Positions 42,163 through 51,401 of a stretch of 64,000 bases of DNA are shown in pieces; positions within the stretch are counted from its first letter, which is position 1, and each line of letters starts with the position of its first letter. The stretch spans positions 1 to 64,000 of the forward strand of contig JAFVGA010000024.1 of the NCBI GenBank assembly GCA_017475235.1, read 5' to 3'. The DNA is from Eubacterium sp. (GTDB lineage Bacteria > Bacillota > Clostridia > Lachnospirales > Lachnospiraceae). The translations under genes were made by a program, and so were the position numbers. The notes under the pieces are model-generated. The model was given only the letters and a program-made list of their open reading frames with translations, was not told where the DNA came from and did not search any database.

Positions 42163-44094
42163 TTAAGCATCAATCTCTGCGTCTCTAGCGTTCTTATAAA
42201 TGAACTCACGTCTAGGTGCCACTTCTGTTCCCATAAGCATGTTTGTAACTCGTGAAGCTAGTTTTGCATCTTCTATTTCTACTTGCTTTAAGATACGAGT
42301 CTTTGGATCAAGCGTTGTCTCCCAAAGTTGCTCTGGGTCCATCTCTCCAAGACCTTTGTATCTCTGCAATGTAAATCCCTTGTGTTTTTTACGATACTTC
42401 TCAAGCGCTTTGTCATCATACAAGTATTCGCCATCTTCACCCTTCTTAGGAACAACCTTGTAAAGCGGAGGTGTTGCGATATACACGTGACCACCTGAGA
42501 TTAGGTCTGGCATAAATCTATAGAAGAATGTTAGTAGCAATGTATCGATATGCGCACCGTCCACGTCGGCATCCGTCATAAGAATGATTTTGTGGAATTT
42601 AAGTTTGTCTATATCAAAGTCGTTTCCGTAGCCTTCGGAGAAGCCGCATCCAAATGCATTAATCATTGTTTTAATTTCGGCATTAGCCAAAACCTTATCC
42701 ATGGACGCTTTCTCAACGTTTAGAATCTTACCTCTGATTGGCATGATAGCCTGAGTCTTTCTGTCTCTTGCCATCTTAGCTGAACCGCCGGCCGAATCAC
42801 CCTCAACGATGAAGATTTCACACTCTTCAGGTTTTCTACTCTCGCAGTTGGCAAGCTTACCGTTACTGTCTATTGAAAACTTGCTCTTTGTGAGCATGTT
42901 TGTCTTTGATCTAGCCTCTGCCTTTCTAATCTTGGCAGATTTTTCAGCACACTCGATTACCTTCTTCAAAGTCTCGAGATTCTTGTCAAAGTAAAGTGTC
43001 AATTGCTCGTTTGCGATAGCCTTTGTAGCCTTCTCAGCATCTGGGTTATCAAGCTTTGTCTTTGTCTGACCTTCGAATCTTGGGTCTGGATGCTTGATAG
43101 CAACAATCGCCGTAAGTCCGTTACGAACGTCAGCACCAGTAAAGTTTGCATCCTTATCCTTAAGGTTTCCAAGTTCTCTCGCATACTGGTTGATAGTTTG
43201 TGTAAGTGTAGACTTAAATCCAGTGATGTGCGCGCCACCTTCCTGTGTGAAGATGTTGTTACAGAAACCAAGGATGTTCTCTGTAAACTCGTTTATATAT
43301 TGGAAAGCAATCTCTAACTCGATACCTTCCACCTCACGTTTGAAGTAGATGATATCTGTCACTGCTTCTTTCTCATTATCTAGGTCTTTGATGAAGGCTT
43401 TGATTCCGTCTGGCTCGTGATACTCAACAGTCTCTTCCTCGCCCGCTCTCTTGTTTTCATAATGAATAGTAAGACCTGGGTTTAGATATGCTGTCTCGTG
43501 GAGTCTACTTCTAACGGCGTCCGCCTTAAAGTATGTCTTCTCAAAAATCTCAGGATCAGGAAGGAATGTAACCTTAGTACCTGTATCATTCTTTCTACAA
43601 GTTCCAACTTCCTTAACCTTTGACTTAACTTTACCTTGCTTATATTTCTGGTTCCAAACAACTCCATCTCTCTTAACCCAAACTTCCATCCATTCAGAAA
43701 GCGCGTTAACAACAGATGAACCTACACCGTGAAGTCCACCAGAGATCTTATAGTTGCCATCGCCAAACTTACCACCGGCATGAAGTGTTGTAAAAACTAC
43801 TTCAAGGGCAGATTTCTTAGCTTGTTTATTCATATCAACAGGAATACCACGACCGTTATCTTCGATAGTAGCTGTTCCGTCTTTTTCTAGAGTTACCCAA
43901 ATCTCGTCACAGTAGCCAGCCAAGTGCTCATCTACTGAGTTGTCCATAATCTCATATATTAGGTGGTTAAGACCTTTAGTTCCAACACTACCAATATACA
44001 TTCCAGGACGCTGACGAACTGGCTCTAGACCTTTCAAGACCGAAATACTATCGCCATCGTAATTCTTCCCTTTTCCGTCGTATTTACTTGCCAT
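42163..44094 (-). CDS. Type IIA DNA topoisomerase subunit B (gyrase / topo IV)
   Basis: A 643-residue GHKL ATPase subunit. LNHLIYEIMDNSVDEHLAG (with the conserved Glu/Asn), DNGRGIPVD, GGLHGVGSSVVNALS and the QTKTKL loop build the ATP site; the C-terminal TOPRIM domain shows EGDSAGGSAK and MTDADVDGAHI, and the end RREFIYKNAR is typical. The TOPRIM region (PIRGKILNVEKA) is closer to gyrase than to topo IV, in contrast to the partner's degenerate gyrase box. The start at 44094 follows GGAGA; promoter at 44178-44206. Confidence 0.94.
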   Translation of the reverse strand: MASKYDGKGKNYDGDSISVLKGLEPVRQRPGMYIGSVGTKGLNHLIYEIMDNSVDEHLAGYCDEIWVTLEKDGTATIEDNGRGIPVDMNKQAKKSALEVVFTTLHAGGKFGDGNYKISGGLHGVGSSVVNALSEWMEVWVKRDGVVWNQKYKQGKVKSKVKEVGTCRKNDTGTKVTFLPDPEIFEKTYFKADAVRSRLHETAYLNPGLTIHYENKRAGEEETVEYHEPDGIKAFIKDLDNEKEAVTDIIYFKREVEGIELEIAFQYINEFTENILGFCNNIFTQEGGAHITGFKSTLTQTINQYARELGNLKDKDANFTGADVRNGLTAIVAIKHPDPRFEGQTKTKLDNPDAEKATKAIANEQLTLYFDKNLETLKKVIECAEKSAKIRKAEARSKTNMLTKSKFSIDSNGKLANCESRKPEECEIFIVEGDSAGGSAKMARDRKTQAIMPIRGKILNVEKASMDKVLANAEIKTMINAFGCGFSEGYGNDFDIDKLKFHKIILMTDADVDGAHIDTLLLTFFYRFMPDLISGGHVYIATPPLYKVVPKKGEDGEYLYDDKALEKYRKKHKGFTLQRYKGLGEMDPEQLWETTLDPKTRILKQVEIEDAKLASRVTNMLMGTEVAPRREFIYKNARDAEIDA

Positions 44095-44177
44095 TTTGCT
44101 CTCCATTTCTATTTATTATGAGGTTTATTTCCAATTTAGGTGACTTTTACCCCATTTTTAGCCATTTTAACGCTTAC

Positions 44178-44206
44178 ATTATACAACATATTGGGGTTAA
44201 TGGCAA
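44178..44206 (-). promoter_or_regulatory. Promoter of the topoisomerase operon
   Basis: On the minus strand TTGCCA (44201-44206), 17 nt, TATAAT (44178-44183). CCCCATT/AATGGGG words occur on both sides of it (44152-44158 and 44224-44229) and could pair in the leader, but this was not pursued. Confidence 0.8.
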
Positions 44207-44246
44207 CCTAAACCCTTATATAATGGGGTTTTCAGTGGTTTTGGCA

Positions 44247-44277
44247 TAAAAAAAGCACCTAGTTTTCACTAGATGCT
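44247..44277 (-). terminator. trpS terminator
   Basis: AGCACCTAGT/ACTAGATGCT (44254-44263 with 44268-44277) forms a 10-bp stem with a GAAA loop on the minus strand, followed by a seven-T run. Confidence 0.92.
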
Positions 44278-44293
44278 CTAAATATCATATTTT

Positions 44294-45298
44294 TTATCTT
44301 ACGGGTTCGACCAAACCAACCTTTTTCTTAACCTTACGCAAAGTCTTGTTTGCGTAGTAAGCAGCCTTTTCGTCGTTTTCTTTCACTACTTTATCGATAT
44401 ATGCTTTATCTTTTTGTAGTTCATAGAATCTGTCCTGAAGTGGTTTTAGTTTGTCTGCTACTGCTTCACCTACAGCTAGTTTGAAGTCGCCATAGCCTTT
44501 GCCGTCGAATTCTTTTTCCACTTCTTCTACAGTCTTTCCTGTAACACTTGAATATATATCAATAAGGTTTTTGATTCCTGGTTTATCGTCTGAGTATCTG
44601 ATTTCTGTGTCAGAATCTGTCACCGCACGCTTGAATTTTCTGATGATTGTGTCTGGATCATCCATTAATAAGATGCTAGCGTTTGGATTCTCGTCTGACT
44701 TAGACATCTTCTTAGTTGGGTCCTGAAGACTCATAATCTTGGCAGTTGATTCACCAATGTATGGTTCTGGCACTACAAATGTAGGTGAATATGCATTGTT
44801 GAATCTGTTTGCAATATCTCTAGCAATCTCTAAGTGCTGCTTCTGGTCTGCGCCCACAGGCACTAATTCTGACTGATAAAGCAAAATGTCTGCTGCCATC
44901 AAAACTGGATATGTGAAAAGTCCAGCATTGATATTATCTGCATGCTTTGCTGATTTATCCTTGTACTGAGTCATACGATTTAACTCGCCCATATATGTAT
45001 AGCAATTTAGAATCCATGCTAGCTCTGCGTGAGCTGATACATGTGATTGATAGTAAATACAATTCTTCTCTGGGTCTAATCCTGCTGCCACATACAAAGT
45101 ATATAGATCCTTTGCAGCCTTACGTAGGTCTGCTGGATTTTGACGAACCGTTAGCGAGTGTAAATCTGCAATTGCATAGAATGTCTCAAATTCATCTGAT
45201 AGTTTTACCCAGTTGTTAAGTGCTCCCAAGTAGTTACCCAATGTGAGAGTTCCCGTCGATTGCATAGCACTATACATTACTTTTTTGTCGTTAATCAT
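44294..45298 (-). CDS. trpS: Tryptophan--tRNA ligase
   Basis: A 334-residue class I aminoacyl-tRNA synthetase. The HIGH-like signature is TLTLGNYLG at about 17-25, and KMSKSDENP provides the second ATP-binding motif; SGTLTLGN and GADQKQHLEIARDI are typical of bacterial TrpRS. The ATG lies 12 nt after the GH13 gene with GGAGG overlapping that gene's end, so it is translated from the same mRNA. There is no room for a T-box leader. Confidence 0.96.
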   Translation of the reverse strand: MINDKKVMYSAMQSTGTLTLGNYLGALNNWVKLSDEFETFYAIADLHSLTVRQNPADLRKAAKDLYTLYVAAGLDPEKNCIYYQSHVSAHAELAWILNCYTYMGELNRMTQYKDKSAKHADNINAGLFTYPVLMAADILLYQSELVPVGADQKQHLEIARDIANRFNNAYSPTFVVPEPYIGESTAKIMSLQDPTKKMSKSDENPNASILLMDDPDTIIRKFKRAVTDSDTEIRYSDDKPGIKNLIDIYSSVTGKTVEEVEKEFDGKGYGDFKLAVGEAVADKLKPLQDRFYELQKDKAYIDKVVKENDEKAAYYANKTLRKVKKKVGLVEPVR

Positions 45299-45310
45299 TT
45301 TTGCCTCCGT

Positions 45311-47131
45311 TTATTTCTTATCATCGACCGCTACAAAGACCGTGGTTGTTCTAGCTGGCACTGTAGCGTTCTTGTCAATTTTCTTTTCTGCTGCTCCCTG
45401 TTTGTCAGTTGAGAACGCCACTTGCCACATCTTTCCTTTTCCAGCGGCCGGCATTCCAAATGTCATTGGAGTCCAGTACATATTGTAAGCGATATAAATA
45501 TCGTCGCCTGCTTTTTTCTTATCAAGTTTAGCATATGCTCCGCAAAGCATTACGCCAAGGTGTCTGTTAAAGTGAGCAAAGTCACCTGCCCAAGCACGAG
45601 TTCCATGATATGACAAATCAGGAAGTCCAAGAGATGCATGGTCAATCTGCTTTGTCTCCTCACTCAAGTGTAGAACCTTGTTGGCTTTTCTAAACTCTAT
45701 CAAACTCTTTGTAAATTCGAATATTTCTTTGGCGATGGCTGTTGCATTCCAGTTTGTCCATGAAATCTCATTGTCCAAACAGTAAGGGTTGTTGTTACCC
45801 TTTTGTGAGTTACACATTTCATCACCAGCATAAATCATTGGAACGCCTTGGCTTAGGAAAACTAGTGAGAGCATATTTTTAATCTGATGCTTACGAAGGT
45901 CCATAACAGTTCTCTTTCTAGTGTCGCCCTCTTCGCCGCAGTTCCAACTATAGTTGTAAATGGCGCCGTCATTATTATTCTCGCCATTTTCCATGTTGTA
46001 TTTTTTATCGTAGGATACAGCATCGTACAAAGTAAATGTGTTGTGGTTTGCCACATAATTTACAACTGCTGTGCTGTTAGGATTTTTCTTAATTCTCTGA
46101 GCGATGTCTCCTAGCATATCCTCATCGCCCTTAACGAACTTACGAACTGCTACCATAAAATCATCGTTAAAGTCCGCAAAGTTTCTATTTTCAATCTGTC
46201 CGTAAACAGAATCAGCCACAGGAATAACGTATGTGAAGACTTTTGTGTCAGAAAGAAGTGGGTCTCTTTCAATCATCTTCATAACTGTGTCTTCGCAGTT
46301 TATATGGATACCATCAATGTGATACTCCATAACCCAATAGTGAAGCACATCCAAAATGTACTGTGGGCTAGTTCCGTATGTAAAGTAAAACTCCATAGAA
46401 ACTTCAATTCCATTTTTATGAAGTTCTTTAACTAGACTCTTAAACTCATCTACTTCTGCTCCCTCACCACCTGCGGCAAATGAAGCCTTTGGCGCGAACG
46501 CATATCCATCAGTGTATCCCCAATAGTTAAGCGTTGGGTTAGTAATGGATTTGCTTGTGACCATAGATGTAGATTCTTTAACTTCTTTCTCGTTGAAATC
46601 ATACGCAGGCATAAGTTCAACCAAGTTGATGCCAAGATCTTTCAAGTGTGGAATCTTTTCGATAATTCCAAGGAATGTACCTTTGTTCTTAACTTTTGAT
46701 GTCTTTGACTTAGTAAAACCACGAACGTGCATACGATACATAATAGTCTCGTCAAACGGAATGTCTAACTTCTTATCACCCTTCCAGTCGAAATCGCCTG
46801 CTACAAAGGCACCTTTGACAAGCTTTGGAGCAACGCCCCACTCTTTCTTGCCAACAGTTGCTTTTGCGTAAGGGTCAGTTACAACATTTCCATCTACGCT
46901 GAAGTTATAGTCATATTCATTTATATCAATGCCTTTAACATTCATGCAAAAGACATTTCCAACTTTTCCCTCAAAAGGAATGCGCTTTGAAACTCTATTG
47001 CCACCTTTTTTGTAAAGCAATAGTTCTACTTCTTTGCCGCCGTCTGGCGCAAACGCAAAATTAACAGTGCCACAGCACACTGTAGCACCAAGTGTTAATG
47101 GGTTTCCCTTTGACACTTCAAATTTACTCAT
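45311..47131 (-). CDS. GH13 isoamylase/GlgX-like protein lacking catalytic residues
   Basis: The 606-residue protein aligns throughout with isoamylase/pullulanase-type debranching enzymes: an N-terminal CBM48-like domain (1-110), then MHVRGFT, NYWGYTDGYAFAPKASF, YSWNCGEEG and FLSQGVPMIYAGDE. The four catalytic regions are altered: region I (DVVFNH) reads EFYFTY (247-252), region II (GFRFD) reads GIHIN with Asn278 in the nucleophile place, region III (AEAWD) has Tyr301 for the acid Glu, and region IV (CHDGFTL) reads NHNTFTL with Asn364 for Asp. It is therefore probably a glycan-binding or regulatory relative, not an active hydrolase. Co-transcribed with trpS. Confidence 0.8.
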   Translation of the reverse strand: MSKFEVSKGNPLTLGATVCCGTVNFAFAPDGGKEVELLLYKKGGNRVSKRIPFEGKVGNVFCMNVKGIDINEYDYNFSVDGNVVTDPYAKATVGKKEWGVAPKLVKGAFVAGDFDWKGDKKLDIPFDETIMYRMHVRGFTKSKTSKVKNKGTFLGIIEKIPHLKDLGINLVELMPAYDFNEKEVKESTSMVTSKSITNPTLNYWGYTDGYAFAPKASFAAGGEGAEVDEFKSLVKELHKNGIEVSMEFYFTYGTSPQYILDVLHYWVMEYHIDGIHINCEDTVMKMIERDPLLSDTKVFTYVIPVADSVYGQIENRNFADFNDDFMVAVRKFVKGDEDMLGDIAQRIKKNPNSTAVVNYVANHNTFTLYDAVSYDKKYNMENGENNNDGAIYNYSWNCGEEGDTRKRTVMDLRKHQIKNMLSLVFLSQGVPMIYAGDEMCNSQKGNNNPYCLDNEISWTNWNATAIAKEIFEFTKSLIEFRKANKVLHLSEETKQIDHASLGLPDLSYHGTRAWAGDFAHFNRHLGVMLCGAYAKLDKKKAGDDIYIAYNMYWTPMTFGMPAAGKGKMWQVAFSTDKQGAAEKKIDKNATVPARTTTVFVAVDDKK

Positions 47132-47199
47132 AGTCGTTCCTTTCGTTATACACTACATAAAACGCCACTTATTATTATAACATTATAAAGAACTTTTTA

Positions 47200-47847
47200 T
47201 TAGTATTTAAAACATTTTTTGATTTTTTTGATTGAGCCAAGAACTACTAGCAAATCGCCCTCTTCAAATACTGTATCAGGGCCAATTTTCATATTCATTT
47301 CATCACCCTTCTTGACTGCCAAGACATTGATATCATATTTTTTACGGATATGGATTTCATCCATTCTCTTACCAATCCACTCATCTCTAATTTGTACTTC
47401 TAGAATAGAATGCTCATCATCTAATTCCATAAAGTTACCAATATTTTCTGATATATATCTGACAGCAGTCCACTTAGCCACCTGTTTTTCAGGGTAAATA
47501 ACTCTATCTGCACCATTCTTTAGCAAGAACTTTTCATGGGTATCACTCTCTGCTCTAGATACAACCATTTTTGCACCTAGTTCTTTAAGCTGATATGTAG
47601 CCTCCAAAGAGTTTTGGAAATCCGTATGCATTGTAACAAAGCAAGCATCAAAATTGCCTATGCCCAAGCCCTCCAAAAAATCTGGATCTATGGCATTTCC
47701 AATTTGCGCACTAGTAACATATGGCATAACTTTGTTAACTCTATCTTCATTTCTGTCAACAACCATTACCTCATGTCCTGTTTCACTTAATTCTTTCGCT
47801 AATTTGGATCCTAGTCGACCCAAACCTAATAATAAAAATGTTTTCAT
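47200..47847 (-). CDS. ktrA: Ktr/Trk potassium uptake regulatory subunit (TrkA family)
   Basis: A 215-residue cytoplasmic ring-forming subunit: an N-terminal RCK domain with the Rossmann start FLLLGLGRLGSKLAKEL and the acidic VVDRNEDRV that binds nucleotide, then a TrkA_C (RCK_C) domain from about 135, known in KtrA to bind c-di-AMP in several Firmicutes. It gates the KtrB channel encoded just upstream (9-nt gap, RBS AAGGAG). No ydaO-type riboswitch is visible before the operon. Confidence 0.92.
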   Translation of the reverse strand: MKTFLLLGLGRLGSKLAKELSETGHEVMVVDRNEDRVNKVMPYVTSAQIGNAIDPDFLEGLGIGNFDACFVTMHTDFQNSLEATYQLKELGAKMVVSRAESDTHEKFLLKNGADRVIYPEKQVAKWTAVRYISENIGNFMELDDEHSILEVQIRDEWIGKRMDEIHIRKKYDINVLAVKKGDEMNMKIGPDTVFEEGDLLVVLGSIKKIKKCFKY

Positions 47848-47856
47848 TTCTTCTCC

Positions 47857-49182
47857 TTATCCTACAATTACATCTTCTTTAGGTAACTTTGAATTAACAC
47901 CTGATTTTGATATGGCGGCAAAGATAATAGTTAATCCTCCCACTCTTCCTAAGAACATCAACATCATAAGTATGGCACGTGATACAACACTTAAACTTGG
48001 TGTAATTCCCAAAGTTAATCCTACAGTTCCCAAAGCAGACGCTGACTCAAACATACACTGTGTTATTGGGAGTTTTTCTATAGAACTTATAATAGCACTA
48101 CATAAAGTAAACATACCTATATAGTAGAAAAATAGAGCAGATGCCGTTCTTAGGGCATAGCCTTCTATTCTTCTCTTAAATATTTCTGCCTCACCACGCC
48201 TTTGTATTACGCAATATGTATTAACTAACAATATGGCGATAGTGACAGTTTTCATACCACCCGCTGTAGATCCTGGGGATCCACCAACTAACATCAGCAT
48301 AGTTGTAACAACTTTACTTCCATCAGTAAGTTTTGTCATATCCATAGTGTTAAAACCAGCTGTTCTAGGTGTAATCGATTGAAAACACGAGGCCATGATT
48401 CTTTTAGCCATAGGCAAATCATTATACTGTCTAAGGAAAAGTATAATTGCTGGAACTAGTATTAGAACACCTGTAGTAACTAACACTATCTTTGTGTGCA
48501 ATGAATATTTACTGAAATGTAATTTATTATCTTTAATATCGTGTAGTACCAAGAATCCGATACCACCTACCACGATAAGAACCATTACCGTGATGTTTAT
48601 AACTGGGTTTGCCGCATACTGTGTAAGAGAAACATACTGAGCTTTCTCGCTACCCATAATGTCAAAGCCTGCATTACAAAAAGCAGATATTGAATGGAAG
48701 AAAGACATCCAAACGCCTCTCACTCCAAAATCCTTACAAAAAGTTGGCATCATTGCAAGCGCACCTACTGTCTCTAAGCAGATAGTAAGTATTACGATAA
48801 ACTTGGTGATTCTTACTATTCCGCCAACCTTTGGCGCAGATATCGCTTCTTGCATTAGGCTTCTAGTTTTAAGGTTAATATTCTTTCCAGTTAGCATCGC
48901 AAAAATAGCTGCAACACTGACTACTCCTAATCCACCTATCTGGATTAGAATAAGAATGATAGCCTGCCCAAATTCTGACCAATATGTGGCAGTATCTTTT
49001 ACTACCAATCCTGTAACACAAACTGCGGAGACCGCTGTAAAGGAAGCATCCTTAAAGTGTGTTACCTGGCCTGTTCTAGAAGAAATTGGCAACATTAATA
49101 ACAGGGATCCTACTAGCACTACTGCTATAAATCCCATCAAAATAATCTGAAATGAATTGATTTTTTTATAAAAACTCGCCAA
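47857..49182 (-). CDS. ktrB: Ktr/Trk potassium uptake membrane subunit (TrkH family)
   Basis: This 441-residue channel-like K+ transporter has four M1-P-M2 repeats; pore-loop sequences with the conserved Gly are DASFTAVSAVCVTGLV, SFFHSISAFCNAGFD, SCFQSITPRTAGFN and CMFESASALGTVGLTLG. The start is taken as TTG at 49182, seven nt after AGGGAG; an upstream in-frame TTG (49206) would place the ribosome site inside the gene. The short N-terminus then matches KtrB. Operon with ktrA. Confidence 0.93.
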   Translation of the reverse strand: MASFYKKINSFQIILMGFIAVVLVGSLLLMLPISSRTGQVTHFKDASFTAVSAVCVTGLVVKDTATYWSEFGQAIILILIQIGGLGVVSVAAIFAMLTGKNINLKTRSLMQEAISAPKVGGIVRITKFIVILTICLETVGALAMMPTFCKDFGVRGVWMSFFHSISAFCNAGFDIMGSEKAQYVSLTQYAANPVINITVMVLIVVGGIGFLVLHDIKDNKLHFSKYSLHTKIVLVTTGVLILVPAIILFLRQYNDLPMAKRIMASCFQSITPRTAGFNTMDMTKLTDGSKVVTTMLMLVGGSPGSTAGGMKTVTIAILLVNTYCVIQRRGEAEIFKRRIEGYALRTASALFFYYIGMFTLCSAIISSIEKLPITQCMFESASALGTVGLTLGITPSLSVVSRAILMMLMFLGRVGGLTIIFAAISKSGVNSKLPKEDVIVG

Positions 49183-49274
49183 TGTTCTTCTCCCTAGTCT
49201 CAACAAAGATTATAATACTTTTGGACCTAAAAAAACACACTTTTTACTAATTTTTATTTACTCACGCAATTCTT

Positions 49275-49303
49275 TTGCCTATTCTTCTTAAAACTGATAT
49301 AAT
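49275..49303 (+). promoter_or_regulatory. Promoter of the alpha/beta hydrolase gene
   Basis: TTGCCT (49275-49280), 17 nt, TATAAT (49298-49303), 24 nt before the start codon. Confidence 0.82.
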
Positions 49304-49326
49304 TTCTATGGAAATAAGGAGTTTTT

Positions 49327-50244
49327 ATGAAAGGCAGTATGATTACATATCCACCTGAAGGCACAGAGCCTATCGGTGTCATAGAGATAATCCACGGTAT
49401 GTGCGAACACAAAGAGCGCTACATTGATACTATGAAAGCATTCAATGAGCGTGGCTTTATTTGTGCTATTTCGGATCTCCGCGGTCATGGCGAAAATGTT
49501 TTGACTGAAGATGATTACGGATTCTTTGGCCCAGACGGATATAGGGGTCTTACTGATGATGTGGAAAACTTCACTATGTATTTGCGTCGTGAATTTCCTA
49601 AGCTCCCACTTATTCTTTTGGGACACAGTATGGGTTCATTGATTGCAAGGTCGTTCATTAAGAAACGTTCTAGAGATGTGGATGCACTAATCCTTTCTGG
49701 CTCTCCTTCTATGAAGGCTGGTCTTGGGGTTGCTAAGTTCTATACTAAGTTTATAAAACTCTTTAAGGGCGAGAAATACAGAAGCCCTACTATAACAAAT
49801 CTTGTTTTTGGTCCATATGAGAGAGCTTTTAAGAAAGAAGGTATCCTAAATGCTTGGCTTTGTTCAGACAGAGATGTGGTGGACGAGTACAACGCAGATC
49901 CAAAGTGTGGTTTTAGATTTACACTGAATGGATATCTCACTCTATTCAATCTTATGGGGTCTGTTTATGGCAAGCAAGGTTGGAGATTTAAAGAGTTGGA
50001 GCTTCCTATTATGTTTGTATCAGGTGCCGAAGATCCATGTAGGGTAAATGATGCGGCATTCAAGAAATCAGTCAACTTCTTAAGACATAGAAGATTTAGA
50101 AATGTTTTCTACACACTTTACGATGATATGAGACACGAGGTTTTCAATGAACCACGATGCGACGAAGTGTTTGACGATATAGTTAAGTTTTTGAAGGTCA
50201 AAGGACCACTTAAAGAAAAAGATTATTTAGATGATTTGAAATAA
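49327..50244 (+). CDS. Alpha/beta hydrolase, monoacylglycerol lipase / lysophospholipase type
   Basis: A 305-residue serine hydrolase. The N-terminus GVIEIIHGMCEHKERY gives the HGxxEH oxyanion region, the nucleophile elbow is ILLGHSMGSLIARSF (Ser), the acid is probably Asp in VSGAEDPCRVND, and the His is in YDDMRHEVFNE. This set fits Hydrolase_4 lysophospholipases or monoglyceride lipases of Firmicutes (for example YtpA-type). No signal peptide, so it acts in the cytoplasm on membrane-derived lipids. Own promoter and terminator; RBS AAGGAG. Confidence 0.87.
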   Translation: MKGSMITYPPEGTEPIGVIEIIHGMCEHKERYIDTMKAFNERGFICAISDLRGHGENVLTEDDYGFFGPDGYRGLTDDVENFTMYLRREFPKLPLILLGHSMGSLIARSFIKKRSRDVDALILSGSPSMKAGLGVAKFYTKFIKLFKGEKYRSPTITNLVFGPYERAFKKEGILNAWLCSDRDVVDEYNADPKCGFRFTLNGYLTLFNLMGSVYGKQGWRFKELELPIMFVSGAEDPCRVNDAAFKKSVNFLRHRRFRNVFYTLYDDMRHEVFNEPRCDEVFDDIVKFLKVKGPLKEKDYLDDLK

Positions 50245-50273
50245 AAAGAGGATTCGTATGAATCCTCTTTTTT
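50245..50273. terminator. Bidirectional terminator between the hydrolase gene and pheA
   Basis: A perfect 11-bp stem (50245-50255 with 50260-50270, loop GTAT) with a T run on the plus strand; the complementary A-rich side serves the folate/pheA operon. Confidence 0.92.
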
Positions 50274-51399
50274 AATAGTTTCCTAATATTTTTGCATTTA
50301 GCGCTTCACCTGTTATTCCAGCCAAAGCATTCATCACATCCATGTCTGTAATCGACCCTTCAAACTCAACATAGAATCTGTACTCCCACTTCTTGTCAGG
50401 AATAGGTCTCGACTGAATGCTTGTCATATTCAAGTTGTTGTAAATGATATGAGATAGCATCTGATAAAGTGTTCCGCTCTCGTGAGGCATCTCAAAACTA
50501 ATACCCACTAAGCTAGCATCTTTTCTAGCCATCTTCTTATTTGAAATAATAATAAACTTTGTCGTGTTCTTTGCAGTAAAGTTTATGTTTCGTTCCAAAA
50601 TTTCAAGTCCATAAATCTCAGCCGCATTCTCACTACAAATACATCCCCTCGAAATATCCGTCTGTTCCGAAATATACCTAGCACTTATTGCAGTGTTCGC
50701 AAGATTAATCTTGTTAAATTTGTGTTCTTCTATAAACTCATTACTCTGCATAAATGCTTGAGGATGAGAATAAATCTCTTTTATATCATCAATAGTTGAA
50801 CCCTTGATACCACACAAGCAATGCTTAATCTTGATATCAAAAGTATCCATAATATAAGTGTCGTACTCTACTAGCAAATCGTAAACGTCCGCCACTATCC
50901 CAGCCGACGAATTCTCGTAAGGAAGAACCGCATAGTCTGCTTCGCCCTTCTTTACCGTATCGATTGCCTCTCTAAATGTTGTAACGTGAACATATTCAGC
51001 GCCTTCGCCAAAGTACTCGCTAGCCGCTGCTTGAGAATAAGCTCCAGGAATTCCCTGGTATGCAACCTTAACATCATTCTTTGGTATCTCATCGACTATC
51101 TCAAAACCAAAGTCTTCCAACTCGCCAACTTCGCCCATCTTGATGTATTGATACTTTCTAGACATCGCCATTATCTGTTCAAAGAGCTCGGCAATACCCA
51201 AAGCCTCAAACTTCTCAGGGGCTTTGCTCTTTAGATTTTCTAACTTTGATAGTTCTCTTTCTCTATCTAAAACTGGCTTTCCAGTTTTGATCTTATAATC
51301 AGCCACATCTTTTGAAATATCAATGCGCTCTAGAAAGAGTTTTACTATCTCGTCATCTATCTCATCTATTCGATTTCTATACTTTTTTAAATCATCCAT
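50272..51399 (-). CDS. pheA: Bifunctional chorismate mutase / prephenate dehydratase
   Basis: A 375-residue P-protein making phenylpyruvate from chorismate. Chorismate mutase (about 1-85) starts LKKYRNRIDEIDDEIVKLFLERIDIS; the dehydratase domain (about 105-285) begins VAYQGIPGAYSQAAASEYF and contains the TKFIII motif; an ACT domain (about 293-375) with SGTLYQMLSHI and the ESRP-like QSRPIP gives feedback control by phenylalanine. It is the last gene of the folate operon, starting at 51399 (a GTG overlapping the folK stop at 51405 is an alternative). Confidence 0.94.
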   Translation of the reverse strand: MDDLKKYRNRIDEIDDEIVKLFLERIDISKDVADYKIKTGKPVLDRERELSKLENLKSKAPEKFEALGIAELFEQIMAMSRKYQYIKMGEVGELEDFGFEIVDEIPKNDVKVAYQGIPGAYSQAAASEYFGEGAEYVHVTTFREAIDTVKKGEADYAVLPYENSSAGIVADVYDLLVEYDTYIMDTFDIKIKHCLCGIKGSTIDDIKEIYSHPQAFMQSNEFIEEHKFNKINLANTAISARYISEQTDISRGCICSENAAEIYGLEILERNINFTAKNTTKFIIISNKKMARKDASLVGISFEMPHESGTLYQMLSHIIYNNLNMTSIQSRPIPDKKWEYRFYVEFEGSITDMDVMNALAGITGEALNAKILGNY

Positions 51400-51401
51400 A
51401 A

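Noticed and set aside
45299..45310. T-box leader before trpS
   Set aside because: Only 12 nt separate trpS from the upstream gene, so no T-box can fit; it is part of that operon.
49207..49326. c-di-AMP (ydaO) riboswitch upstream of ktrB
   Set aside because: The gap is about 120 nt, shared with a divergent promoter, and contains no ydaO-like structure.
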